NCBI GenBank assembly: GCA_014281115.1
Contig: JACONQ010000004.1
Location: 806,001 to 870,000, forward strand
Source: Laburnicola sp. R22_1
Taxonomy: Eukaryota; Ascomycota; Dothideomycetes; Pleosporales; Didymosphaeriaceae
Length of the DNA stretch: 64,000 nucleotides
Direction: 5' to 3'
Positions 33,936 to 44,121 of the stretch are shown piece by piece (the first letter of the stretch is position 1; every line of letters starts with the position of its first letter). Under the pieces are notes generated by a model. That model ran no database searches. It saw only the letters and a list, made by a program, of their open reading frames with translations, and was not told the origin of the DNA. A program made the position numbers and the translations under genes.

Positions 33936-36900
33936 TGATGCAGCACCTGAGGCCTTAGCAGCATCTATAGCCTTATTAATAAGCTTTTTTTCCCTTATGC
34001 CCTGCTTAGGTAGCCTTAATGCCTTTTTGCTACCTTTCTTAGCTATTTTTATACAATTCTTATAGTGTTGCTAAGCCCTGCAAGCCTGCTGCTTCTAGGC
34101 TCGCTTAGCTGCCTAATCCGCCTTTGCCTTTGCTTGAGCTGCCTAAGCCTTAGCCCTCGCAACGCGCTTCTCTTAGAGTAGTCTAGCCTTTAGCTGCTAG
34201 CTAGCCCTGTAAGCCTTAGCTGCCTTAGTTTTTTAGAGTACTAGCTGCTCTGCCTTGGCCTCTTTTTGCTGTAGACGATCACGTGCCTCCTACACCTTCC
34301 TTAGGGACCAGAAAACAGCACCCCCTAAGTACTTAGTAGGCTGGTTATCCAGCAAAGGCTTGCCACGCTTTCTACGCCTCTTCTTATTGCCTAGTGCTAC
34401 TCTTAGTCCCTTATTTTCATGCTGTAGTAGCTGTTTTTGTACGGCAATTGAGTGCACTGTTTGGCTCAGCTTCTTTGCCTTATTACTATTTCCTATATCT
34501 ACTACAGCCTTTAGGAGCCGGTCGATTTTCCTCCAGTTAGACGCGCTAAGTACTGAGGTTGAGCTTTCTCTTAATTCCCGCTCGGGTAGGCTGGTCTTAG
34601 TGAATCTCTTAAGTATAACCTCTAGGTTGAGTGGTGATATGCTAGTAGCCTCAAAGGCCTTAATAATTAATGGCTTCCTAAACAAGCTACCCTAAGCCCT
34701 CTAGAATAGGCTAAAGAAGTCTCTTTTTGCGATTGACAATAGTCCCTAGCACCTATGTAGGAAGGCTAAGAGCTTAGCTAAGTAGGCAGTGGAGAGAGGC
34801 TTAAACATAACAACGTTAAGCGGCTGTAGCGTATGCGTTAAATAAGGCAGAAATATAGCTAGGAGTATCCTATTCCAGTCACAGTAATTAATAAAATCCA
34901 TAGTAAGGTGGGATCTATAGCCGTTAAGGATAAGTAGTTAGTAGGAGCGTCTAGCTTTCTCCTTAGTACAGCGATCGAACACCTGCTTAAGCCACGCGAG
35001 GCCTATCTTGTTATTTGTCTAGCTAGAAGGCGATGAGGTGATAAAGGCTAAGTGTTCCTAAGGGTTAATTTCTTCAACCCAGCTTGATTGTAGGCTACCT
35101 AAGGCAGCCTGATAGATAAGGGCTGGATCTAGAGCCGATCCGTTGGCGCATATGCAGGCTAGGAGCGAAATCCACTCACAGCTACCATCCTAAATAGCCT
35201 GCCTCACCTCCTTGCTCTCGTACAGCTGCCTACTAAAGATCCGCTTTGAGCGAGTAGTAATGCCTAGTAGGATGCCTTTTTCGTCCATATTGTACGTGTG
35301 CTGAGGCTCGATATCGTATTGGCTAATTTTCTGCTGTAGTAGGTCGAAATATAGGCTGTACTTTGTCTCTAAGTTGGCTTTGTGGCGATTGCTGTCCATT
35401 CCAGCTATCCATCTTGAAACTAGATCAATACTGTGTCCGTGCACTCAACGCCCGGATTCAGTCAACGCCCCGCTGAACACCATAGCAGCTTAACTAAAAT
35501 AAGGCTGCAGAGCCACACAAAATCGCTATTATTACGAGATTTTGTAGTAGAGTACTATTTTAATGCTTGCGATTCACCTGTGCTACTTATATTTACTTGG
35601 AAGCTTAACGTTGCGGCCGTGCCGCGTGGTCTTAGGTGGAGCTGCTGATGCAGCACCTAAAGCCTCCTAAGTAGTTATAGTATTAACTACGCGTTTCTAA
35701 CGCTTGTTGCTCTGTATAGATGGCTGCGAGGCCTTTCTCTTACCCTTTTGGGTAGATTATAGAGCTTTTGCATCATCGCGAGCTTCTCTCTAGCGAGCAC
35801 GCTCTGCTGCCTTCTTAGCCTTCTCCTTCTCCTTAGCTACCTTAGCTGCCTCCCTCGCCACACGCTTCTCCTCTGCAATTTTCTCCTTGCATAGCTTAGC
35901 TGCCTTCTTCAACTCAGCCTTCTTAGCTTTTTAAAGCTTCTGCTCCTTTCTCCTCTTGTTCCTTTACAGACTGACGTACGCGAGCCTCCCTAACTATCCT
36001 TAGTGACCAGAAAACCGCCCCCCCATAGTACTCTTGACGTTGTTGCAGATCTAGAGGTTTTCCCTTCTTCTTGTGCTTCTTTTTTGTAGTAAGAGCCTCT
36101 CTTAACCCAGCAATCTTATAGTGAAGTAACTCATTTTGAACTAAGATATAGTGGAGTGAGCGGCTAAGCTTCTGCGCGTCCTTACTACTCTGATCTTCTA
36201 CTGCGGATCGTACAAGGCGGTCTAGTTTACGCCAGTTAGATCCGCTAAGTACTAACGTAGAGCTCTCTTGCGATTCTTGCTCATCTAGGGTAGTATTAGT
36301 GAACCTTTTAAGTATAACCTCTAGGTTGAATAGTGATATGCCTGTTGCTTTAAAAGACATAAGTATCGTCTCCTCCTTAAAAGAGCTCGTCTAGGCCTCC
36401 CAGAATAGAGGGAAGAAGTCCCCTTTCTTAATAGGGAGGAGTCCCTAGCTCTGGTGGAGGTGATCTGATAGCTCCTTTGAGTACGCAGTTAATAGAGGCT
36501 TAAATAGAACCACATCAAGTGGCTAAAGCGTGTGGGTTAAATAAGGGGGGAAGATGGCTAGGAGTATCCTGTTACGGTCGCAATAGTCGATAAAATCCAT
36601 AGTAACGTAAGATCCATAGCCATCAAGGATAAGTAACTGGTAAGACCGTCGAGCTTTTGCCTTAGTGTAGCGATCAAACACCTGTTTAAGCCAGGCAAGG
36701 CCAATATCATTGTTTGTCCAGCCTAAAGGCAACAAGGAAATGTGTACTAAGTGCTCTCCTGCCTTAATATCCTCTACCCAGCTTAATTGTATAGCCTTAT
36801 TAGTAGCCTAATAGATAAGGCTTAGCGGCAAGGCTGATCCATCAGCGCAAACACACGCTAGGAGGGTAATCCATTTACAAGAGCCATCTTGGAGAGATGC

Positions 36901-37001
36901 TATAACCTCCTTATTCTCCCACATTCGTCTGCTGAACACTCGTTTTGATCGGCTAGTGATACCAATTAAGAAGCCTTTTTCATCCATATTATACGTGTGA
37001 C

Positions 37002-40000
37002 CAGACTTGTCAATAAACAAAACAAACAAAATTTGTGGCTCTGAATTTGTTTGTTTGACGACTTTCTTGGTGTTGTAGTTTGTTTGTTTGATTTGATGGA
37101 GCTATAGAGGCGCTTTTTATTTGATTGTTTGTTTGATTTTAAGTACTTTAAGAGGACTGTGAAAGAGACTCTAGTGGTGTTATAGGCGGCGGCTCCTCCC
37201 ACTCATGTATGCTAAACTGTTCGTTGAGCTTATTGTCATCGTACGTTGCCACCACCTTTGCGCTTGGAGGTTTAAAACCTGCTCGAATCCATCGTTGAGT
37301 ACAAATTAAAGCAGCCAATAGTTAGCTGCCCATTTTGCGTCTCTGTGGCTCAAGTACGTCGCCAGTACCCAAGAAGACTCGCTCACAGTCAGCGCTGGAG
37401 GCAGGGATAGTTAACACGTCCAGCGCCAATCGTGACAAATTGGGATACCTCGGCTTGAGCTGGTACCAGTATTGGACAGCTGTACAGCCAGTTTTGTACT
37501 GTTCTGATGTCCATGTTGGCTCTCTAAGCCAGCTCTCGTACTCATCCGCCACCCCTATTATCTCGTCGCTGTTGTCAAGTACCGAATCGATCGCGTCGTC
37601 AAAGCTGCTCATCGCGTGTTTAGGCGCAGTTGTTATTGTTGTTGCTGTCGCTAGGGCGGGCTTGTAACGAGCCCAAAGCTGCTCGAAGCTCGCGTGCGTA
37701 GCTTGTAACTGTGCGGGCTTCTCACGCCAGAAGCGTTTAAAGTAGTTCTTGAAGCGTAGGTGGAGTGCCGTGGCAGTGTAGTAGACGGGGATTTTGAGGA
37801 GTTTATTAAGGTACTTGCTCGCCTTCTTGAGCGCAGCACGTACGTTGATAGCGACGTGATCTTCTAGCGCCTCGTCTGGCAGGTAATTGACGCTTTCAAA
37901 CAGTCTAAGGCGGGCATCTAGGTCAGCAATAAGAGACTCAAACACAGGGATAACCTCGTATAACGCGCCGTGAGTGCCAGCTTTGCCGCGACCTTGCAAG
38001 CGATTAGTTGCGGACTTCAGCGGCTCAAGCACCTCAATGTACTCGGTAATCACCGCCCAGTCTGCAGCTGCAAGCCCGCCTGATCGCATCCACTGCGGCA
38101 CAATAGGCGGCTTAGTGTTGTTGCTTTTGGCAAGCTCGTCAGCGTGCTCAGTCTCTTATATGTGGTAGGAGGAGTAGCTGTTGATGGCGTGTTGTAGCTC
38201 AACACCGCGCTTAAAGCAGTCATAATAGCTGTTCCAACGCGTAACTCCAGGCTTAAAAGGCTCACGGCGTCTTGCTGTAGCGCCAGCAGGCATCTCAACT
38301 GCTTCGCTGTTCTGACAATCCTCAAATATACCCCATTGTTTTGGCGTGTTAATATAGTTAACAATATCAAGAAACACGCCAAGCGGACCATCTTTCCGCC
38401 ATTGCTTCATATAAAACTCCTCTTCGTTGTAGTGTTCAGGCTCGTTATCAAAGGCGTCGGAGTCAGTGCCAAACATAATAGTTTGCCCAACAAGGTTGAG
38501 TATGTGGCAAGCGCAGCGGAGGCGTCAATCGTTGGCGATAAAGCCGTACATTGTGCCGAGTTTATTAACTGCAGTATCGTTGTTGTAGGCGTTGTCAAGC
38601 ACGAAATAGCCCAAATTGCTGCTAGAAATCTCAAAGTAGCGTAGGATTCGTACGACAGCTTCCGCGATCGCTGAGCCTGTGTGCGCACCAACCAGCTGCG
38701 GCAAGGCGATGGGAAGGTCAACTATATTGCCTTGAGAGTCAGCGTAGTGCGCACAAATTGCAAAGAAGCCGCGCTTCCCCCTTAGTAGTCCAGCCGTCAA
38801 AGCTTATGTGTATTTTGCTAGAGGCCTCAGACAAGGCGCGCTTGACTTGAGGTTGTAGCCAGCTGTAAAGCCTCATCACGAACCTCGAAACGCTGTTGTG
38901 AGACCTCCATAGCGCCGCCTCTGCCTCTGGGTTGGCGAACCTGATCATCGCGCGGAAGGACTCAGTCTCAAACTCGCGTAATGGCCTGTTGTTGTTGACG
39001 AGCCATAACACTGCAGCTTGCCTGAAGCCTTGTACGTCGAAGTTACCCAGCTCCTGCGTTGCATCTTGGCTTAATGTGACCCCGTTTTCTTCCGCCCATC
39101 GCAGCGACTTCTGGCCAGGTTCGAGCGGCCTCTTGTGTACGATAGTGCCTTGTTTGGTGAGCCGATGGCCGGGAAGGTCTTGCTTCAAATGGTTGTTGGC
39201 GGCTGTAGTTGACAGAGTGGTCTGGTGTAGGCCGCCCTTCTTTCTGTTGATGTGACAGTGCTTGCATTGGAAGTAGATCTTCTCAGGGTTAGTACCAAGC
39301 TTTCGAAGGCGATAGCCGTGCCTAAAGACCCAGCTAATGTTGCCTATAGGTGTGGATAGAGGCACATTGAAGCCCAGCAGGCGCTTCAAGTCAAGGCCTT
39401 CGTAGTTGGTGAAGTCAACACTAGGCGCAGCGTCCTCCTCCACTAAAGCCTCTGTGGCAGCATTACTAAACGCGCGCGGCGGCTTAGTAGCTATAGGCGG
39501 CTTATTAGCCACTAACAGCAACTCCCAAGCTGGCTCATCGGCCTGTAAGGCTTGTAGTATAGGCCGTGGTGATGGCCTCCGGGCGCGCTCCTCTAGCTCG
39601 GTTGGTGGCTCTATTGAGCGCGGCTCTAGAGTACTTTCAAGCACCTCAATAGGCGGCTCCAGCTCGTCAACTACCTCAATAGACAGCTGGGTTAGCGGAG
39701 GAGTAAGCGGCCGCTGGCTATCCATAAGGCGCTGGCTAGGTTTCGGCGCACGTTAGGAACGTTTGGGCATAGGTTCGGATGCCTCAGCAGGCTCGCGGCT
39801 TCGTTTTAGGGGCATAGTAAGCGTGAAGGTAAGCAAAGGCGCGAAAAAGTAAGCTGTAGGCGCAGGCAAGTAAGCCAAAGTATAGTGGGTGTGTAAGCGT
39901 TGACGCGCAAGGTACGCGGAAAGTACGCGGTCGGCTAGCCAACATTACCACTTCATGCCAAGGCGTACTGCGCGACGCTCTGCAGCCCGCAACAATAGAG

Positions 40001-40670
40001 ATATAGTAAAACAGGCGACAGGAATTAATTTAGCAACATTGATTTAATAGTTTAACTTATAGAAGACAAGATTTATTGCGTGGTTATAGCAAACGATTTT
40101 TTAAGAGTAGTAACTAGGTTCAGAATATATAAACATAACTTAGGCTTCGCTGCAACAGCGCAAACTCACTTTGCTACAATACCTCAACACTATAATATTA
40201 GCTTATTTAGATTATTATATATATATTTATTGTTTTAACAGCTTATTACCTACGTAAAGAAAGAGGAGGAACAGAGGATAGGAGGTGCTAAAGCCGAATA
40301 GCAATTCATGTATATCAGTTGCTGGCGGCCAGTGGAAGCACACATCCGTTATGCGGGCTTTTTTACGCAGGTACAATCCACTTAAGAAGCTCCGTTTTTG
40401 CTCTGTTTACTATAGGAATACCTATATAATTGCAGCGTTGGGAAAGTTATTGTTACATCAACACTAAGAATATATCACTAACTCTAGGGTACCTTATCAT
40501 TACAGTATGCTAAGCGATTCAAACAAACTTCAAATTTTTTGACTGCAATTGCCTCTTTTGTTTGTTTGACCTATCAAAATTGCAGCAGCAGCTTTTTGTT
40601 TGGTTGACGTTGTCAATTCAAACAAAATTCAAACAAAATATTGAGGCATGTTTGGTTGTTGACAACCCTG
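37002..40670 (-). mobile_element. hAT element G (3669 bp)
   Basis: The ends are CAGACTTGTCAA on the left and the complement of CAGGGTTGTCAA on the right. The 8-bp duplication CGTGTGAC lies at 36994-37001 and 40671-40678, which is diagnostic of hAT. TTTGTTTGTTTGA-type motifs cluster within about 150 bp of both ends, in both orientations, as expected for transposase sites. One transposase gene is present on the minus strand. It is inserted in pogo F. Confidence 0.95.
37322..39815 (-). pseudogene. hAT transposase with BED finger
   Basis: The likely original start is the ATG at 39815 (MPLKRSREPAE). An early RIP-type TAA follows, and 39725 is a downstream ATG. A Pro/Glu-rich leader is followed by a BED zinc finger (CKHCHINRKKGG...NNHLK). 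Then come the first catalytic Asp in ISFDGWTT, the second in FVLDNAYNND, the CHILNLVGQ block, and WNSYYDCFKRG. The C-terminal dimerisation domain has IPASSADCERVF with the catalytic Glu region. The damage is one frameshift near 38790, a TGA near 38525 and a TAA near 38155. All hallmark residues survive. Confidence 0.88.
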
Positions 40671-42021
40671 CGTGTGACGAGGCTCGATGTCATATTCCTT
40701 GATTTTAGCACCCAGGAGATCAAAATACAGGCTGTATTTATCCCCTAAGTCGGCTTGGTGGCGATTGCTGTCCATACTAGCTGCCTATTGAGAGATCAGA
40801 TGGATGTTGTATCGGTTGATGAAGCGAGTAACCCAGCTCTCGCTCACTAGCTCCTTGGCTATTGTTAACGCGAAATTTCGTATCATCTCTCTTGTGGGTG
40901 GCAAGTGACGCGCTGTAAGCCCTTCAATGTATTGTACAAGCTCCTGCTCTTGTTGGGGACTGAGTTTCCATCGGTTAAACCCCGCAGTTGCACGCGTTGT
41001 TTGAATCGCTTGGTGCCTTCGCGACAGCGTACTTCGATCAACGCCATGCTTGCTAGCGATCTTAGTATAAGAGAAAGATTCTTCTGACCTTAGCGATCCT
41101 ATTTCTTTAATTGCAGCCTCAATTGAGCTCATATTGGTGGCGTTATGGCGTGTTGAAATTTGGGGTGGTTTGCGTTCAGCGGGGCGTTGACTGAATCCGG
41201 GCGTTGAGTGCACGGACACAGTACTGTGTCGCTTAACAAACTAATCAACCTAGTACATGCTAACACTTGTTTTGGCTATACAGGCTGCAAAGTTCTGGAT
41301 TATTTGCCGTGTAGGTAGTAGGCCTCGCTAAGTGAGTTTTTTAATATAGCGTATAAGCTCCTGCTCCTATTGAGGGCGAAGTTTTCGTTGGTTGATTCCC
41401 TCAGCTGTACGCGACTGCGTTACAGCCTGGTGTCTCCGGGTGAGCGTAGAGCGTACAACGCTATGCTCCTTCGCGATTTTTGTATAGTTGATAGAGTCTC
41501 CAGGTTCTTGCGATTGTATCGCTTCAAGCGCAGCCTCAATTGACCCCATATTGGTAGCGATAGGTGGTGTTGAAGCTTGAGGTGTTTTCGTGTTGAGCGC
41601 GCATTGAGGCTCGGCGCGCATTGACCCCGCACCCATGGTATAGCTATTGATCACATAGGGTTCCTGATCACCCCACCGAAACGCGCACCCTGAATAAAAC
41701 ACGCGATATCTCTCAACAACGCTCTTATAATTGCCATTGAGTATATATAGATTTAAGCGCTACAGCTGCTGTAGCTACTGCAGCCCTTTCTAAAGCGCTT
41801 AATATAGTATATTTACGTTGCTGAGCTGCTAAAGCCTTAGCTGCGCGTATACCCTCCATAATAGTCTCTACCTCTGCAAAGCGTTGATTTGGGTCTATCT
41901 GAACGCGCTTTTGTGGCTAGTGAGAGCTAGTAGTCTGTAGATAATACTTAAGGCGTCTTTTCTCTAATTCTAGCCCTGCAGCTCTAGCATTCGCAGCTGC
42001 TAGCGCCTTACCTACTTTTTA

Positions 42022-44121
42022 CCATGTTTCATCACCCGACGATCGGCCCCACCTGACGATCGATTTGGCAGGGCCCGTGCGTACAACTTTTGAAGCTGTA
42101 CAACGCAATACAAATTGTATACAGGCTAGATTTTTTGGTGGAGAGCTTTTGAGGGGCATAGGAGACAATCGCGATACTTTATTAGGTGCGATAACGCTCA
42201 GGGAGCCGTAAAGAGCGACCCCGGCGTGTACGCGCTGGCGTAGGCGCCACATCTACAACAGATGAAAAGTTGTACTCTACATCCTCCTCATCAATTAAAG
42301 GAGGTGTAATAGCCTTCTCCTTGCCCTTACGCGTCACCTTGGAGGTGTTTTGGAGTAGGAGAGGAGCTTCTTGGATGCCTTTGGGGGCCTTGCTTTTGGT
42401 GCCCGAAGCGCCTGGGTTGACGCCAGGCCCCTGGGCGCGCTCCTCCTTTTGTATAGCCTTTGTACGCCTCCGCTCCTCCTGGATAGCCTTCCTCTGCTCC
42501 TTCTCTTGCTCCTTAGCCTTTGCCTCCTGATCTTTTTGTGCCTGGCGTTGGCGAGCTTCCTTGACCTTTGTGGGGGACCAAAATATGGCGCCACCAGCGT
42601 AATTTGTAGGTGGTTCAAGCAGTAGAGGCTTTCCTTGCGTAGGGCGCTTCTTCTGGGCTAGCGCTTCTCGTAAACGCTTATTTTCATAGTTCAGGAGGGC
42701 GTTGCGCACTGAAATTGAGTGCATAGTGCGGGAGAGCTGCCGGGACCCCTCAGCGTAAGTATCAGCGACAACCTGGCGCAAGAGTCTCTCAATTTTACGC
42801 CAATCTGAAGCGCTAAGTACAGAAGAGCTGCTATCGCTTGAGGATGGCCGCTCTGGGTCCATATTATTAAAGCGCTGAAGGATTACTTAGGGGTTGAAAG
42901 GCACTAGGCCAGTGGCCTTAAAGGCGCTGCAGATCGTATTTTCTTGAAAGGAGCACTGCCAGGCCCTCTCAAACATAGCGAAGAAGTCGCGCTTTGTGAC
43001 TCTTGAGAGGCCCTGGCACTTATCCAAATACTCAGTAAGTTCAGCAGAGTAGGCAGTGCTGAGAGGCTTGAATAGCGCGACGTCAAGCGGCTGGAGCGTA
43101 TGGGTTGAATGAGGTGGATAGATGGCCAGGAGGATCTTATTTTGATCGCAGTAGTTAATAAACTCCATTGTAACATGCGATCCATGGCCGTCAAGGAGTA
43201 GTAGACGATAATCGCGGCGCGCCTTTGCCTTAGTCTCCCTGTCAAACACCTGTTTGACCCATGCTAGGCCTAAATCGTTGTTCGTCCATCCACTTGGTGA
43301 TACTGCAAAGAGAGCTTTGTGTGAGGAGTCGTTAAAATCTTGTAACCAGGTGTCTTGTATATTGTTTGACTGCGCTTGATAAATCAAGCAAGGCGTAAGA
43401 GAGCTTCCATCAGCGCAAATACATGCCAGCGTCGTAATCCACTCGCGATTGCCGTCCTGGAGCATTTGTTTAATGCCGCCGCTCTCATAGCGCTGTCGGG
43501 AGAAGACACGCTTCATTTTTGACAGCACCCCAATCAGGAAACCCTTCTCATCCATATTGTACATGTGGCGCTTGTCGACGTTATACTGCTCAATCTTTTT
43601 ACGTAGGAGCTCGAAATATAGGGCGTACTTGAAGGCAGAGTCGGCGCGTTTACGTGAGGCGTCTATACCAGAGGTCCAGTGCGAAAGTAGGTCGACTTTG
43701 TGGCGTCGTATAAATCGGTCAACCCAGTTTTTGCCAGCAGGCTTCCCAGCTATTTCTGATGCGAAATTTCGTATCATCTCCTTTGTAGGGGGTAATCCTC
43801 GTTCGCAAAGGCCATCAATATATTGTAGAAGCTCAGTTTCCTGTTAGGAGTTGAGGAGGCGCTGGCTGTCGGCCAGCGCGTCGCGCGTGCCCTGCACCCT
43901 GCGATGCCGGCGCGACAACGTATTGCGATCGCAGCCATATTTTTGAGCGACTTTGGTGTAATTAGGCTTCTCAGAGATGCTCAGCGAGCTCAAATAGTCA
44001 AGAGCAGCACTTAATTCGGCCATATTCGTTGTATAGAGCGTTGCAAAAGGTGCCGAAGTTGGGCTGTTGAGGCGGAAAATCGATCGTCCGGTGGGGCCGA
44101 TCGTCAGGTGATGAAACACGG
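42022..44121 (-). mobile_element. pogo element I (best preserved)
   Basis: The terminal repeats begin CCATGTTTCATCACC, with GACGATCG at 42038 and 42055. TA lies at 42020-42021 and 44122-44123. The element is 2100 bp and is inserted in H. It keeps normal base composition, in contrast to its host. Confidence 0.94.
42182..44023 (-). pseudogene. pogo transposase, full frame with two TAA codons (I)
   Basis: One frame of 613 codons runs from the ATG at 44023 (MAELSAALDYL) to 42182. Only two internal stops interrupt it, both TAA, near 43841 (LLNS-stop-QETEL) and near 42884 (PFNP-stop-VILQRF). Both fit CAA changed to TAA. Helix-turn-helix: YGCDRNTLSRRH. Second DNA-binding domain: GKNWVDRFIRRH. The DDE core has all three acids: NMDEKGF, DGHGSH and QPLDVALF. 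The C-terminal part is a long Arg/Lys/Glu/Gln coil and the tail RTRRGRSLRLPERY. It is the least damaged transposase of the nest and probably the most recent arrival. Confidence 0.92.

Larger units (their letters stand above)
35583..41132 (-). pseudogene. pogo transposase split by the hAT (F)
   Basis: The N-terminal part runs from the ATG at 41132 to 40679 and the rest from 36993 to the TAG at 35583. The two halves join at RHT and YNMDEKGF across hAT G. The helix-turn-helix is HGVDRSTLSRRHQ. The catalytic sites read NMDEKGF, DGYGSY and PLDVVLF, so all three acids are present. There are about six RIP-type stops and one frameshift near 35930, at the start of the Lys/Ala/Glu coil. The tail reads TRHGRNVKLPSKYK. 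It is less decayed than C or D. Confidence 0.87.
35431..41221 (-). mobile_element. pogo element F (host of hAT G)
   Basis: The 48-bp terminal repeats begin CTGTGTCCGTGCACTC, with TCAACGCCC at 35445 and 35462. TA lies at 35429-35430 and 41222-41223. Without hAT G and one 8-bp duplication it is about 2.1 kb. It is inserted in D's transposase frame. Its ends are shared with MITE B. Confidence 0.93.
28341..41549 (-). pseudogene. pogo transposase in three pieces (D)
   Basis: The N-terminal piece lies at 41224-41549 (start ATG at 41549), the central piece at 33941-35428, and the last 20 or so codons at 28341-28403. The reading order is helix-turn-helix (VVRSTLTRRHQ), then NMDEKGI with the first Asp kept. 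The second site is NGYRSH and the third LQPLNVVMF, both Asp to Asn. Many Gln or Trp stops are present. The tail RQGRNIRTL corresponds to the GRNVKLP tail of C and F. This copy is dead. Confidence 0.85.
28189..41638 (-). mobile_element. pogo element D (split by Copia E and pogo F)
   Basis: The terminal repeats begin CCATGGGTGCGGGG, with TCAATGCGCGC at 28203 and 28220. The mirror copy ends at 41638. TA lies at 28187-28188 and 41639-41640. Removing E (28409-33935 plus one TGATG) and F (35431-41221 plus TA) leaves about 2.1 kb, the size of C, F and I. Protein continuity across F (RHS then IDLVSRWIAG) confirms the reconstruction. Confidence 0.9.

Noticed and set aside
42270..42625. Plus-strand ORFs rich in Leu/Ser opposite the element I transposase
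   Set aside because: They are the antisense of the Lys/Glu coil region. Composition explains them.
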